Shown here one piece after another: positions 33,700 through 44,132 of a DNA stretch of 64,000 nt. The DNA comes from Trichaptum fuscoviolaceum (taxonomy: Eukaryota > Basidiomycota > Agaricomycetes > Hymenochaetales > Trichaptaceae): assembly GCA_910574455.1 (NCBI GenBank), contig CAJSYZ010000010.1:1702770-1766769 (forward strand), given 5' to 3'. The notes below the pieces were generated by a model that saw only the letters and a program-made list of their open reading frames with translations, made no database searches and was not told the origin of the DNA. The stretch's first letter is position 1, and each line of letters begins with the position of its first letter. A program made the translations under genes and the position numbers.

Positions 33700-34800
33700 A
33701 CTACATGACTGGCTGATGCTATGGTTGTTGAAGCGCTTAGAATGCCAGCACGCTTACGAGTTCGAGACGACAGCGCGCACCATCTTGCCGGGCAAGTCTT
33801 CTTTTAGAGACAAGTCATTCGGAGATGAGGAGCTCAAAGGCTTCCAGTTTGCCTCACCAGACGACCATCAAATTCATATCTATTTCGCTGATTCCATGGC
33901 TCATGGCGGGGATTTAAGAGATGCTCCTTGCCGACACAAGGGACTTCTTGCAATCAGAGAAGGTATGTACATGAAGTGCCACACATCGACTGAAAGTTTA
34001 ACCTCTCTTTCTGAATCAGTGGTGCGCTGACCGTGGTAACCACTCTCGTCGCGACAATTTCCTCTATCGTGTCCCTGGCTTGGGCAGATCATCGTTGATC
34101 CATGCCCTTGCTGGCGCGCTCATGCTCGACATTCTCGCCATCTCACGTTCCGCTTTTTGGATGAACGATGTGACGTTGTTGTCGCTTATGGGCCGTGTGC
34201 CTGCCCCGTGTATTGTCCTTCTCGAGGACCTTGACGCTGCATTCACTCGCTCAACTTCGCGCGACGGGTCCTCAACCTGTGTTCCTGGTGGTAAGAAGAA
34301 GAGCTCTTTGTTGTCCGACAACAAGGATAAGATGACGATGATGACGACAATGAAGAAATTGGCAAGAAGAAGAAAAGCAAGAAATATGACACTCTATCCG
34401 ACGTGAACACGCTCTCTCTTTCTGGCCTTCTTAATGCACTTGATGGTGTCGCCGCTGCTGTTGGCCGCTTCCTCGTCCCGTCGCAGCGACGAACCATCTT
34501 GAGCGTTTCGACCCCGCGCTCTCGCACCCCGGTGGTATGGATGTTTGGATCGAGTTCAAAAGCGCAAGCCCTAGGCAGGCTCAAGCGCTCTTCTGCGACT
34601 TCTTCCTGTACGCGGACGTCAAGAAGCCCGAGATCACCAAACGCGAAGGCGAGCTCGATGGGATCAGCCTCCCCACCCCACCCCATCCTCTGGATCGATT
34701 TCGGAAATTCCGGTGTCGGTATTTGCGTCCGATGCCTCGAGTACCGCAACCTTGAGCTCGAGCTCATTGATGAGAGGTGCGTCAAACAGTCTACCTGACG
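33700..34800 (+). pseudogene. Decayed BCS1-like AAA ATPase
   Basis: BCS1 is a mitochondrial inner-membrane AAA ATPase; large BCS1-like families are common in Agaricomycetes. Blocks appear in order but in different frames: a WLLKRLECQ-like N-terminal piece, a Walker A-like VPGLGRSSLIHALAG, MNDVTLLSLMGRVPAPCIVLLEDLDAAF (Walker B) and NTLSLSGLLNALDGV from one frame, then GMDVWIEFKSASPRQAQALF from another. The Walker A lysine is replaced by Arg, and the sensor/arginine-finger region is destroyed by a frameshift after about 34480. I call it a pseudogene. Confidence 0.65.
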
Positions 34801-35664
34801 TTGGCAAAGCAGCTCACGACGCAAATTGCGAATTCATCAAACGGGAAAAAGTATTACTTCATCTTAAATATCGTTCAAGTAGTCATGTCCTATTCCTCGA
34901 CAAACACCTCTGTGCCACCACCATTGCCGCCGAAACGGAGATCGCTCGGTTTCAATATGCAGAATAAGTCGATTATCGGCCGACAGCGCAATCCCCCCAG
35001 CTCTAAGGACAAGAAACGCTCCTTCATTTAAACTACTTCTTCCATAGCGGATTGGGATGCATTGATCCCATTTCCCACATTGGCATGGTTCCGGTTTCGA
35101 GTTGTATCCAGGGATGACTGATTGTATGACGGCTTACTCGTGGCTTTGCCTTCTAGAGCTGATGGAACAGCTTCTTGTGCAGTGGGCTATGTCTTCCTGA
35201 CTTCTTCGGAGTTAACCTGACTCACTTTCTTGTTTGTTTGTGCATAAAATGAAAAGAAGCCTCATAATCGAGTCATCTAGAAGAAATCCTTCTTATCTCC
35301 TGTCAGTTCAGCTTGAGGTTTATCCGAGCCATAGTATAATGCACTGATAGATTCCTCTCTTCTTTTCCCAGAAGAATAAGGCATCAGAAAAATGCGTGCA
35401 AGAGCTTTGTATAAATGTGAACTCGGAGTGGGTGTCGCCCCTCCCCGCCACCCACCCACCCATTCAACCCTTCGCCATGAACTTTTATCACATTCTGTTG
35501 GGGCTCCACATGCTCCTATTGATTGACCATGCTGTGCTTCGAGTACGCATCGCGCGAAGACTTCCTTGGACACAAAGGAGGATATCTAGGATGCAAAAAA
35601 TCGTGCTTACTTTCCATTTCCTCTCAAAATCACTGCACTGACTTTTTGCCAGCTTCACAAACAG
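34801..35664. other. Intergenic, no confident gene
   Basis: A plus-strand frame ending at 35031 (Pro-rich PPPLPPKRR then KDKKRSFI) overlaps the BCS1 relic tail and is unrecognised. Nothing else convincing is seen before the exonuclease gene, although part of its 5' end may lie here. Confidence 0.3.
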
Positions 35665-36522
35665 ATGCAACATCTCCTCGACTACCTGGGGGTTCCGCCA
35701 ACGCCTCTTCTTCAACTTCGCAGTTATACACTCGGACCTCTTGTTCCTGAAGTATGTCTGACCACCGCGACGATGGAGAATGCCGTAGACGTCATCTATG
35801 CTTCCTTGCCGGATGCCCCGGAACGACGCTTCGTTGCCCTCGACATTGAATGGGCGAGTAACTCACCAGAGCTATATCGCGTGGACCTCATCCAACTCGC
35901 GGTTCAGCAACATGTGTTCCTCCTCCGGACTCATCTACTTAATGCTCTTCCCCCAAGATTGGAACAATTATTAGGTGATGAAACTGTATGGAAAGTGTCA
36001 GCAGGAATCGCTGGTACGACAATCCCATTTCTTCTCTCATTATGCGGCATAACTGAACTAATTGGCAGGTGATGCGACTCGCATCAGGAATAAATTTGAC
36101 ATTCCCGTATCCTCCTGTGTCGATTTGACAGATTGGGCGCGCTTTGTTTACCCCGATTTCTGGCCAAGAACGCCAACTTGGCTCCAGCTGCTTCTGAACC
36201 CCCGTCTCTGGTTCAAGTTTCCGCAACCGTTTATAAAGCTGGAGGAGATGGCGGGCAGGCTCCTGCAGACAAACATCGAAAAAGATGTCTTGGTCACGAT
36301 GAGCAATTGGGCCGAAGTTGAGCTGTCGGCTGCTCAAGTCCATTGTAAGTTATCCTTTTCAAGTTGTCACTCAGGCTGACCATCTTCTCACTTGCATCTG
36401 CTCTATTAGATGCGGCAATCGACGCGCACAGCACGTTTGCTGTTGCTTCCGTCTTGAATCAAGATGCCTTGGCCTTACCGGATACAATAATCCATCACTT
36501 CCCAATGCTCGATATTGAGTAG
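35665..36522 (+). CDS. 3'-5' exonuclease domain protein (DEDDy, WRN-exo type)
   Basis: Three exons by eye (35665-36013, 36069-36344, 36410-36522) with 55- and 65-nt introns give 245 residues in one frame. The three exonuclease motifs are present: ExoI ALDIEWA, ExoII around GDATRIRNKF, and ExoIII YAAIDAHSTF with the Tyr-Asp spacing of the DEDDy subgroup. Such domains remove nucleotides from DNA or RNA 3' ends using two metal ions. There is no helicase or other domain, so it resembles stand-alone WRN-exonuclease-like proteins. The start could instead be the Met at 35773, or an upstream exon could exist. Confidence 0.78.
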
Positions 36523-37478
36523 GCTGAGGCCCGTTTGAATAGTGCTAACGGTGTTATCTTGTTGAGTAAATTGTTGAGTGCATGCTCTTGTCTTCAAAAG
36601 TTGCCAGGAGCATCGTGATTGTATCTATTATTGAATTGCTTCTCGTTGAATGATCATTGTAGACTGAGGTTGTCAATGGTGTTTGCTGTCGCTTTCAAGA
36701 TGTCATGAAGATGAAGGTAGCTTGAAATCTCAAAACAGAGGTTCAAGTTCACTTGAGTACAGTAGTGGTAGTAGTAGTAAATCTCACTTGAGTCTGACTT
36801 GCCACCTGATGTACAGCTTCCCTCCTTACGCACTGATTTTGTCCTGAAACGCCGTTTTAAGGCCATCAGGCAGCCAGGCAACACTTCAGGCAGGCATGAC
36901 AACGCTTCAACCCATTTAAGGAAGCTCCAGGACGCGCCAGCCGCCGTTAGCAATCTCTGATGTATTACACTTGAGCACTGAAATCCTGACTTGCATTCTG
37001 ATGCACTGAGAGACGGCTTGCATCCTGAAACACTCCTTATTTCAGTGAGATAAGGCAATCAGTGTATTTTCAGACGAAGTAGCGACCCTTCAGACAGGTG
37101 CCAGCCAAATCAGGACGCGTCAGGACGCGTCAGTCGCCGTAAGCAAAAGGAAGTTTCCCTGATGTGACGGCGACGGAATTCGAAGTTACTTAAAATGCCT
37201 GCGGGTATATGTCAATGAAAAGAAATGTGAAAAACTTTTCTATTGATGAAAAGTTACTGCACATTGAATTGTAAAGATAATTTGTTCATCTGGACCCTTT
37301 GATACATTACAGTACAGAGATGCGAAGATATACATAAGATATTTAGAGCCCGAGACAGAGAACGCGAAAATGCAATGTAAAGTGGCTTCTGACGTTTAAA
37401 ATCTGGACGTATTATTCCGATGATCGTACATACCACCCTTCAGGATGGAGAAAGCAGGAGAACATAAGCATAGCATTG
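36523..37478. other. Intergenic DNA holding a dispersed repeat
   Basis: No gene is supported. At 36735-36785 there are palindromic words (CAAGTTCACTTGAG, TAGTAGTAGTA), and from 36801 a repeat shared with 45478-45660 in inverted orientation. Confidence 0.4.
36801..37164 (-). repeat. Dispersed repeat related to 45478-45660
   Basis: Two blocks (36801-36955 and about 37105-37164) match the reverse complement of 45478-45660, separated by extra sequence. Shared words include CTGAAACGCCG, GGCCATCAGGCAGCCAG and AAGGAAGTTTCCCTGATG. GCCGTAAGCAAAAGG at the inner block joins the TTTCCCTGATG end. It contains no ORF. The shared ends suggest a small non-autonomous transposable element, but I saw no target duplication. 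Confidence 0.5.
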
Positions 37479-39591
37479 CTAGGCCTTGAAGACTCTTAGC
37501 AAACGCGATTCGGTGACAATTCGAATTCGACAAAGCGGACATTCGCGAGTTGAGGTCATGATCAGGTCTGCACAGGTACGACATAAAGCAAGATGCCTAG
37601 GATCGAGGGGATTTATTTAGGTCAGTATTAGAGCTTTGGATTCAATGTGAGAAGAGTTAGACTGACCCGCAGTCGACAATCACAATATTGGATTCTTCGT
37701 CCTGACATACAACGCAAAGGCCGTTACGCTCTGCCGACGATGCAACCGACGTTAGTTTCGGTGGCGGTGCCTGAGCCGGCGAACGCGGTGGCGAGGACGT
37801 GCTTGGTGTTGCAGTCGACGATGAAGAAACTTGATCAGGTACAGGATGTAAAGGTCCAGATGACGGTGGTGTACGCGGGCGCATCAACGGTGCTCCGTCC
37901 GGCGGAAGGCCACCACCCAACGTCGAGTCCACACCACCTTCACTCCCGCTGTCGCTCTCCACCCTGGCCCTGTACACCTCTCTCCTCTCTCTCCTCCGTT
38001 CCTCCTCACGAGCTTCCCTCCTCAAACGTTCCCTCTCTTGTTCCTCCCTCTCTCTCTGCCGTTCTCTCTCCCTCTCCCTCTCCTGTGCCTCCCATTCCTC
38101 TTGCAAGTGCATCGCCCGCGAGCGCGCCCTCTCTTCTCGCTCATTTTCAACGAAACGCATCACCTTATTCACGAGTTCACTTTTCTCTAGAATTTGCCGC
38201 GCGAGAACGTGGTTCTGGAATAGGATGTCCTTCAGATTGCCTACGGATAGATGCGATATTTCCTCTTGAGTCATGTTCAGCAATTCGTCCAGAGTTGGGA
38301 CGGGCCGAGGCGGGGAAGGAGGTGGGGGTGCAGGTGGTGTATAACTTGTGGGTCGCGGAGAGAGATTTGGGGAGGTACTAGTCCGTTCGCGAGGCTGGAA
38401 CGAATACCGAGTGTCTCTCTGGCTCTGATTTCGATCGGTAGCTCCAGCCCCCGGAGGCGATAAGGAATCAGACCAGGAGAAATTAGATTGGAAGGACTGC
38501 TGTCTTTCGTTCACATATGCATGGTGCATACGCGAAGTGTAGGGCGGCGGAGGATTTAGTTCTTGGTAAAAGTGATCATATTCGCTGTACGTCCGAGAAT
38601 TTGGGGAAGGAGGAACAGGAGGAACAGGTCGATTGCGCCAGTCTTGAAAGCTATCATTACTTTGGGGAGGACGAGGAGGCATTGGTGGGGCATGGGGTCG
38701 ATTTTGAGGCTGCTGTCGAGGTCTCGGTGGCGACTGCGGAGGTTCGCCGGGTTGAATGTCTGGTCTGGCAAAATTATTGGATTGCGTCCACGGCGACGAA
38801 GGGTTTATATTGGACTGCGGTGGTTGTCTCGTTCGCTCTGGTCTATTGAACAAGCCGCGAGGCCGAGATGTTTGTCCGTTTGGAACAGCATGTTGTCTGT
38901 AGAAAGCCTGATAAACAAGAAGAATCAGACACACACTACATGGGTTGAGAGAATATTCAATGTACTTCATGAGGAGGGGGAAGACAGCCATTTCGCAGCT
39001 TGGACAATGGTTAGCAAACAGTTTACGAGATCTTGATCAGCCATGCTTCTTACTCGTGCAGAGACGATAGCGTCGATCACATCATCCTTCTCGATAACGT
39101 CAGCTCCGAGGCGAAGACCATAAGCCTGAATATAGCTCTTCAGCTTCGCGATCGATAGACTTCGTAGATAAGCTTTCCCGCCTGCTGTGACTGAACAAAG
39201 CAGAACAGAGCGACTGAGCAAACGGAAGCATATTTCAATACGTGGCGCTCATTAATCACATACTCGTCAAGAACTGGATGCAGAACGCGCAGACGGGTAC
39301 GGGGTCATATCCAGACTCGTTGCCAGCACGAGGCATGAGCGCCTGATAATCTGAACATGAATGACAGTACATGTAACCTGCAAAGCAGTGAAGATCCTTC
39401 AGCCGTTTGTATGCAAAGTTGTCAATCGCGACGATTTACACACCACAGTGGTTACACCTCCGCCCACGCGCAAATAATAAGTTGAACTCTTTGTTGCACT
39501 TCCTGCAAGACATCTCCGAGCGAGAATCGATGTTCACACCGACTGGCGGTGGTCCACTTAGCAGCGGCATGCCTCCCACAGCTTCAGACAT
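37479..39591 (-). CDS. FYVE-like and RING E3 ubiquitin ligase, six exons
   Basis: Exons by eye: 39591-39444, 39377-39264, 39190-39054, 38998-38966 (33 nt), 38907-37667 and 37596-37479; phases agree and give 596 residues. The N-terminus has paired Cys knuckles of a FYVE-like finger (CRKC, CNHCG, YCHSCS, CAFC). Next is a SAP-like helix pair (LRSLSIAKLKSYIQAYGL and DVIDAI). A long Pro/Ser/Arg-rich region contains an Arg/Glu-rich coiled coil. A C3HC4 RING follows at the end (CVVCQDEE..DCGHLALCRTCADL..CPLCRIRI). The order FYVE-SAP-RING is that of rififylin/CARP ligases, which act on endosomal membranes. Canonical lipid-binding residues of FYVE are not obvious, so membrane targeting is uncertain. 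Confidence 0.78.
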
Positions 39592-40202
39592 TTGACTGAT
39601 ATTGTGAATTGAAACTATTCGTGTTTGTAATGGTATATCGAATAAGACGGCCCTCGTGTTTCTTGTCCTTGCTATAACATGAAGAAACTGAAGGTAAGAT
39701 GAGAAAGTAAAATATGTGAGGATCAGTCAGCGCTGGCCATGCCGCCATGGAACATGCTGGATACAAGGAACCGGGAATGTTACGCTCAACGTACTAAGTG
39801 ACACTCAAGCTGTCACGTGAGCTATAATGTCACAGTCACACCCCTTGACGCGGCTTAGATCGGTTTTCGCAGTCCTTACCAAAGCCATTTGGTAAGGTAT
39901 GATTATCCATGGGAATGGTAAGGTCCCTAAGTAGAGCGCGGGGCATAAAGCAGCACTTCATGGTAAGGTCTTGATAATGTGTTGGTATGATTTTTTCGCT
40001 TGGTGAGGTCAGCGAAACCTTCGAGTCGAAGTAGCGAAAAAGCTATACATCTAAATAAATTGATAGAATATACAGTATATTACATTTCGCGAGGAGGAAT
40101 GTTGAGAGCTTTGTAAATTTGGCCAGTAGCTGCCTCTTTAACAGTTGCTACACACCATAGTCTCAATAATAGTATCATCACATGAATTGAGACTCGGATA
40201 AC
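39592..40202. other. Intergenic, AT-rich, nothing recognised
   Basis: The spacer lies between the RING gene start and the downstream end of the F-box-like gene. It includes near-repeats of the word TGGTAAGGT (about 39870-40000). No ORF or RNA gene is supported. Confidence 0.4.
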
Positions 40203-41378
40203 TTACGATTCCCTCAAATTTGGTAGACCTTCTGTGCCCACGGTAAACGTCACATTTGCTTTCCGCGCAGCCTCGGAGGCTTTATGCCATTCGTGCCTGG
40301 AAGTTCTCATTTCGTTGCGTTCAACGTCGGGACTGATGATATGTACGTGCTTCAGACAGGCCATGAGATGCATCTTCACGAGGCGGGACGACGGTTCCAT
40401 AGTAGTGACTTCTACTTTCATATCGAAGAACCAAACTAGGTCATCTTCAACAACTTCGAATTCGTCCTCATCGATAGTCCCGTCAAGGAGAAGATACTCC
40501 AGATAACGGGGCATGTCGCAGGACTGGAATATAGAGAATGGGATGCATATATGCGTGAGAGACTCGCAAGCATCGAAGAACGCGCTACGTGGAAGCTCGG
40601 AGTATGCAGGACCGTTCACGGGGCCCGTGATCACCAGGCGCTCAATTGTTGAGAACAAGAGCAAGTTATAGAAGTTATCAGTACTGCAGTTGATGTACTC
40701 CAGGTCCCGTACTTGTTTACATCCATAATAGTTTCTAAACGCCATGACGCAATGACGAGCGTCCCAGTTCGATATGGAAAGGCGACGGAGACACGGCATT
40801 GCAGGCAGTAGGACGGTTCCAAACGCATAACGCCATTGCTTGTCGCACCCCATCGACTCATCGGCATAGGCTCGTATTACCAACTCCTGAACGGCTGGGA
40901 GTTCTTTGACAGATCCAAGGAATTCGGATGCGTTATTGTCAGAGTCGACGCACACCAAGTTACCCCCTAAGGATACTTCCAGGTGCGTCAGCTTGGAGAT
41001 ATCCAAGCTCCTTGCTTCGAGTATATCTCCGACGTAGTCGCGACTACGCCACTGGTGAACAAAAGTCAAGTTCGGACAGACCTCGCAAATTCTTTGGTAG
41101 CTACGGATTCGTTTGGTGTAATCAGTCTGGGTCCCGTTATGTGGTCTCTTGAATATATCAGTGCCCAATACGAGAGACCGAACAAGGGGTGCGACCTGCT
41201 TGTTGCCGCTATCTTCCATAAATTCTGATAGTAAATCCAAGGCGGCATGAGAAGTGACATAGATGTCTTCGAAGAGAGGCTTTGAAGCTATAAAGTGCCA
41301 ATTTCGACGGACATACGCCAACTCAAGGAGCGTTGACTGAATCGTAGATCGCCTATGGAGGATTGGTGTCGATGCCAT
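40203..41378 (-). CDS. F-box-like / leucine-rich repeat protein, hypothetical
   Basis: 391 residues without an intron. The opening (ILHRRSTIQSTLLELAYVRRNWHFIASKPLFEDIYV) resembles the C-terminal half of a basidiomycete F-box, and the rest has loosely repeated Leu-rich strands (LRRLSISNWD, VRDLEYINCS, LEYLLLDG). Proteins of this design are substrate adaptors of SCF ubiquitin ligases. The first helix of the F-box (LP.E.) is not seen, so an upstream exon near 41400-41530 may be missing from the model. Confidence 0.5.
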   Translation of the reverse strand: MASTPILHRRSTIQSTLLELAYVRRNWHFIASKPLFEDIYVTSHAALDLLSEFMEDSGNKQVAPLVRSLVLGTDIFKRPHNGTQTDYTKRIRSYQRICEVCPNLTFVHQWRSRDYVGDILEARSLDISKLTHLEVSLGGNLVCVDSDNNASEFLGSVKELPAVQELVIRAYADESMGCDKQWRYAFGTVLLPAMPCLRRLSISNWDARHCVMAFRNYYGCKQVRDLEYINCSTDNFYNLLLFSTIERLVITGPVNGPAYSELPRSAFFDACESLTHICIPFSIFQSCDMPRYLEYLLLDGTIDEDEFEVVEDDLVWFFDMKVEVTTMEPSSRLVKMHLMACLKHVHIISPDVERNEMRTSRHEWHKASEAARKANVTFTVGTEGLPNLRES

Positions 41379-42338
41379 ATCGTCGAGTATGTTACCATGA
41401 CTGCCCTTGTATGCTCCGGTGTCAGGCGTTGCCGCGAGGGGTCAAGTGCTTGTGGCTCTGCTTTGTTCGAGAATGAGGAAGCGAGCAGACGAAGGCACTG
41501 GATGTTGTGAAGGTAGGGGTTTGGCATTTTGCGAGGATGGGGGATGAGGACAGCAGACGCAACTCTATGCATATATATAGCCGAGGGCCATCTCCCTTCC
41601 AAGCTGTACGCCGCTAAAGTCCTCGAAACCATTGTTCAGTATGTTAGTGTCGATGGAAACCGAGAACTCCTGTTAAAGAAGGTCATAAGTGGCGCTTGTC
41701 TGCATTTCATACATACCTCATGTGAAACAAAGGCGAGAAAAATGGTCGCCAGCCGTTTCATTAGGCCAGCGGGCCAAGATATTCATCTTTTTGTACGATC
41801 TCGTGCGGCAAGCCTGTTGTGGGCAACGAAGGACTAAATATGTTCGAAGGTAAGAGTTACATTACACATGATTACAGCAAGTATTCCGAAGTTCAGGGCA
41901 GGTACGACTCGGAAATCATACTATGTAGTAACCAACTTGAACCTTTCGTCACCTCTTCTTCTTTCACTTCCGACGATGACCCTCAGACATACGTTCAAGA
42001 ATCAAATACGTTGAAACACCGAAGAAATAGCTATATGATGGATGTTATCTTTATTATTTATTTCTGAAGGCTGAGAATACGTGACTTGGGATGGGCTCAT
42101 CGTGTTGTTGGGAATGGATGTTAGTTTGAATTAGCAAAATGGGAGATAAGTGATGTTGTTGTTGTGTTCCCTATGCAATCTCATTCAGACACATTTCACC
42201 TGACATTTGTCTTCCTGTTTTGACCCGTCCGTCTATCCACTCAACCTCGCATGATGTTTAAATATTATCCGAGGTTGCTCGGTTCGAATTTCTGATGAAC
42301 ATATGGTTGTTATCATACATTCCAGAACACGAAAGAGA
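41379..42338. other. Intergenic, no confident gene
   Basis: This contains the possible 5' part of the F-box-like gene (to about 41527) and then non-coding DNA. A GGTTCGAATTTC near 42275 looks like a tRNA T-loop, but there is no matching acceptor stem. Confidence 0.35.
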
Positions 42339-44132
42339 TCACAGTTCATCACGCTTCGCACTTCCGGACGACTGAGCCTTCAGCCTGAACATAGCGACCC
42401 CATGCCTAGCCACCGTCGCTGTAACCTTCCCTCCCGGCTGGACACTCCCCACTTTCTTACCCATCAATACGGGCAGGTTTTGATTGAGACCCGCCACATA
42501 ACCCCCATTTGCTGTCGCGTTGTACCGAAATTGTTCTCCGATAGTCGAATTCACCGGTCCAGTCCCATTCATGGCTGCGCCAATGATCTCTTCTGCAGTG
42601 GAGTTGTCCATCCTGTTTGCCCATAAGTCGTAGATATCCCAAGCTTGCTTCACTTGCCCTGCCACGCCCCCTGGACCATTATCCCAGAAAATGTCCTCGA
42701 GAGTCGCGTTCATCTCGCGCTCCCTGTTCCCGGCGTTCAGCATGATCACAAGGTTATCGCCATTGGAGAGAGAAGTGGACCACATTTGTATTTCACCCAT
42801 ACCAAAGTCGTCTGTGTCTTCGACGAAGAATCGCCAGCGCCGGTTTGCGGCCCCGGCGTTCGGGTCCTGTGAGACCGCAAGGACCGCGGCGTTTGTCAGA
42901 ATAGTATATGTCGCGGGCGTGATGTGCCGGATGTCGTTACTGATGATGAGAGGGGACTTCATTGCCGCCCACATCGAGAAATGCGTCTTGTATTCGTCGT
43001 CAGTCATGCCGCCATTGCCGACCTCTGCAAAACAAGCACGAGATACGAGAAAGAAGACGAGAAGCACAGAAGCAATAGGGTCGATCAGCCTACCGAAGGC
43101 GCTTTCGTCATTAGGAATGTCACGAGGCACGCACCAAGAAGATCCATATCATTCCAAGCGCCGTTAACCCCTTTGCTCGGAAAGTGAGAGGCCTTGTTCA
43201 AGACATTCATAAGGGGACAGTGGAAGCCCGGCAGAGGGCAATCCATGCCTTGGTCCTCGGTACATGGGCATCGGTCGTCGGGCCGGTCGAATGTGTCGAA
43301 GAGGTCGCCAGCCATACGCCATGAATTGGCAACAGTCTGAGCCCAATTCCATGGCTCATCCTCTCCCCAGTTGCACATGCTATAGAGCATGGGACGGCCC
43401 GTCGCATTTAATGCGTCTCCCATCGCTTTGTATCGCGCTGCCGTGATTTGCGGAGTTCCCGATTGACCTTCGTTGAAGCAATTGTCATATTTGAGATAAT
43501 CCACCTTCGAAAGCATACAATGAGCTCTATGATCTTCGCTTCCGGAGTCACGAGGTAGAGCGGACACATGAGAGACGAAAAGAGATCAAACTTACACCCC
43601 AGCTTGCCCATGTCTGTGCGTCGAAGGTTTCGTGCCCTAAAGAGCCTTCAAACCGTGCGCAGGTAAGAGCTCCTGCATCAGAATAGATTCCAAATCCTAA
43701 GCCCATGCTGTGGAGTTGATCCGTGACGAACGGGATACCATGAGGAAATTTCGTTGCGTCAGCCTGCAGATTGCCAGATGCGTTGCGTCCAGCGGACCAA
43801 CAATCATCTTGCAAAACGTAAGTGTATCCAAGATCCCTAGTTTATACATATGAGTTTATTACAGGGAGTCCGAGGGGTAAAGGATGATAGCGCATGTACC
43901 TCAGACCAAGGTCCACCATGAGCTTTCCGGTGCTGAGGAGCAAGTCCTCGCTGCTATCACAACCTACAGCATTCCACGAGTTCTGTTACACGTTATTGAG
44001 CGCCATGAATATTATAGAAGATGAAGTTAGACACACCCAACCCATTTGCGGGACCACAGCAAGTCCGTTGTCGAGGGCATATGACGTTCTCAGCAGGAGG
44101 AGAGACAATACGACAGGTGCGAAGTGGATCAT
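42339..44132 (-). CDS. GH27 alpha-galactosidase with C-terminal RDEL
   Basis: Hydrolyses alpha-1,6-galactosides in oligosaccharides and galactomannan. Exons by eye: 44132-44037, 43982-43900, 43836-43596, 43504-43135 and 43024-42339; the phases agree and give 491 residues. A signal peptide (MIHFAPVVLSLLLLRTSYA) is followed by the GH27 start (LAVVPQMGWNSWNAV). The catalytic nucleophile is in DYLKYDNC and the acid/base region in WNDMDLL; GIYSDAGALTC and SMWAAMKSPLIISNDI are further family blocks. Several NXS/T sites support secretion. The last residues are SAKRDEL, which resembles an ER-retrieval tetrapeptide and is odd for a secreted enzyme. A TATAAA lies at 44200-44195, 63 bp before the ATG. 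Confidence 0.9.

Noticed and set aside
42265..42290. tRNA gene suggested by GGTTCGAATTTC
   Set aside because: No acceptor stem, D-arm or anticodon arm can be formed around it.
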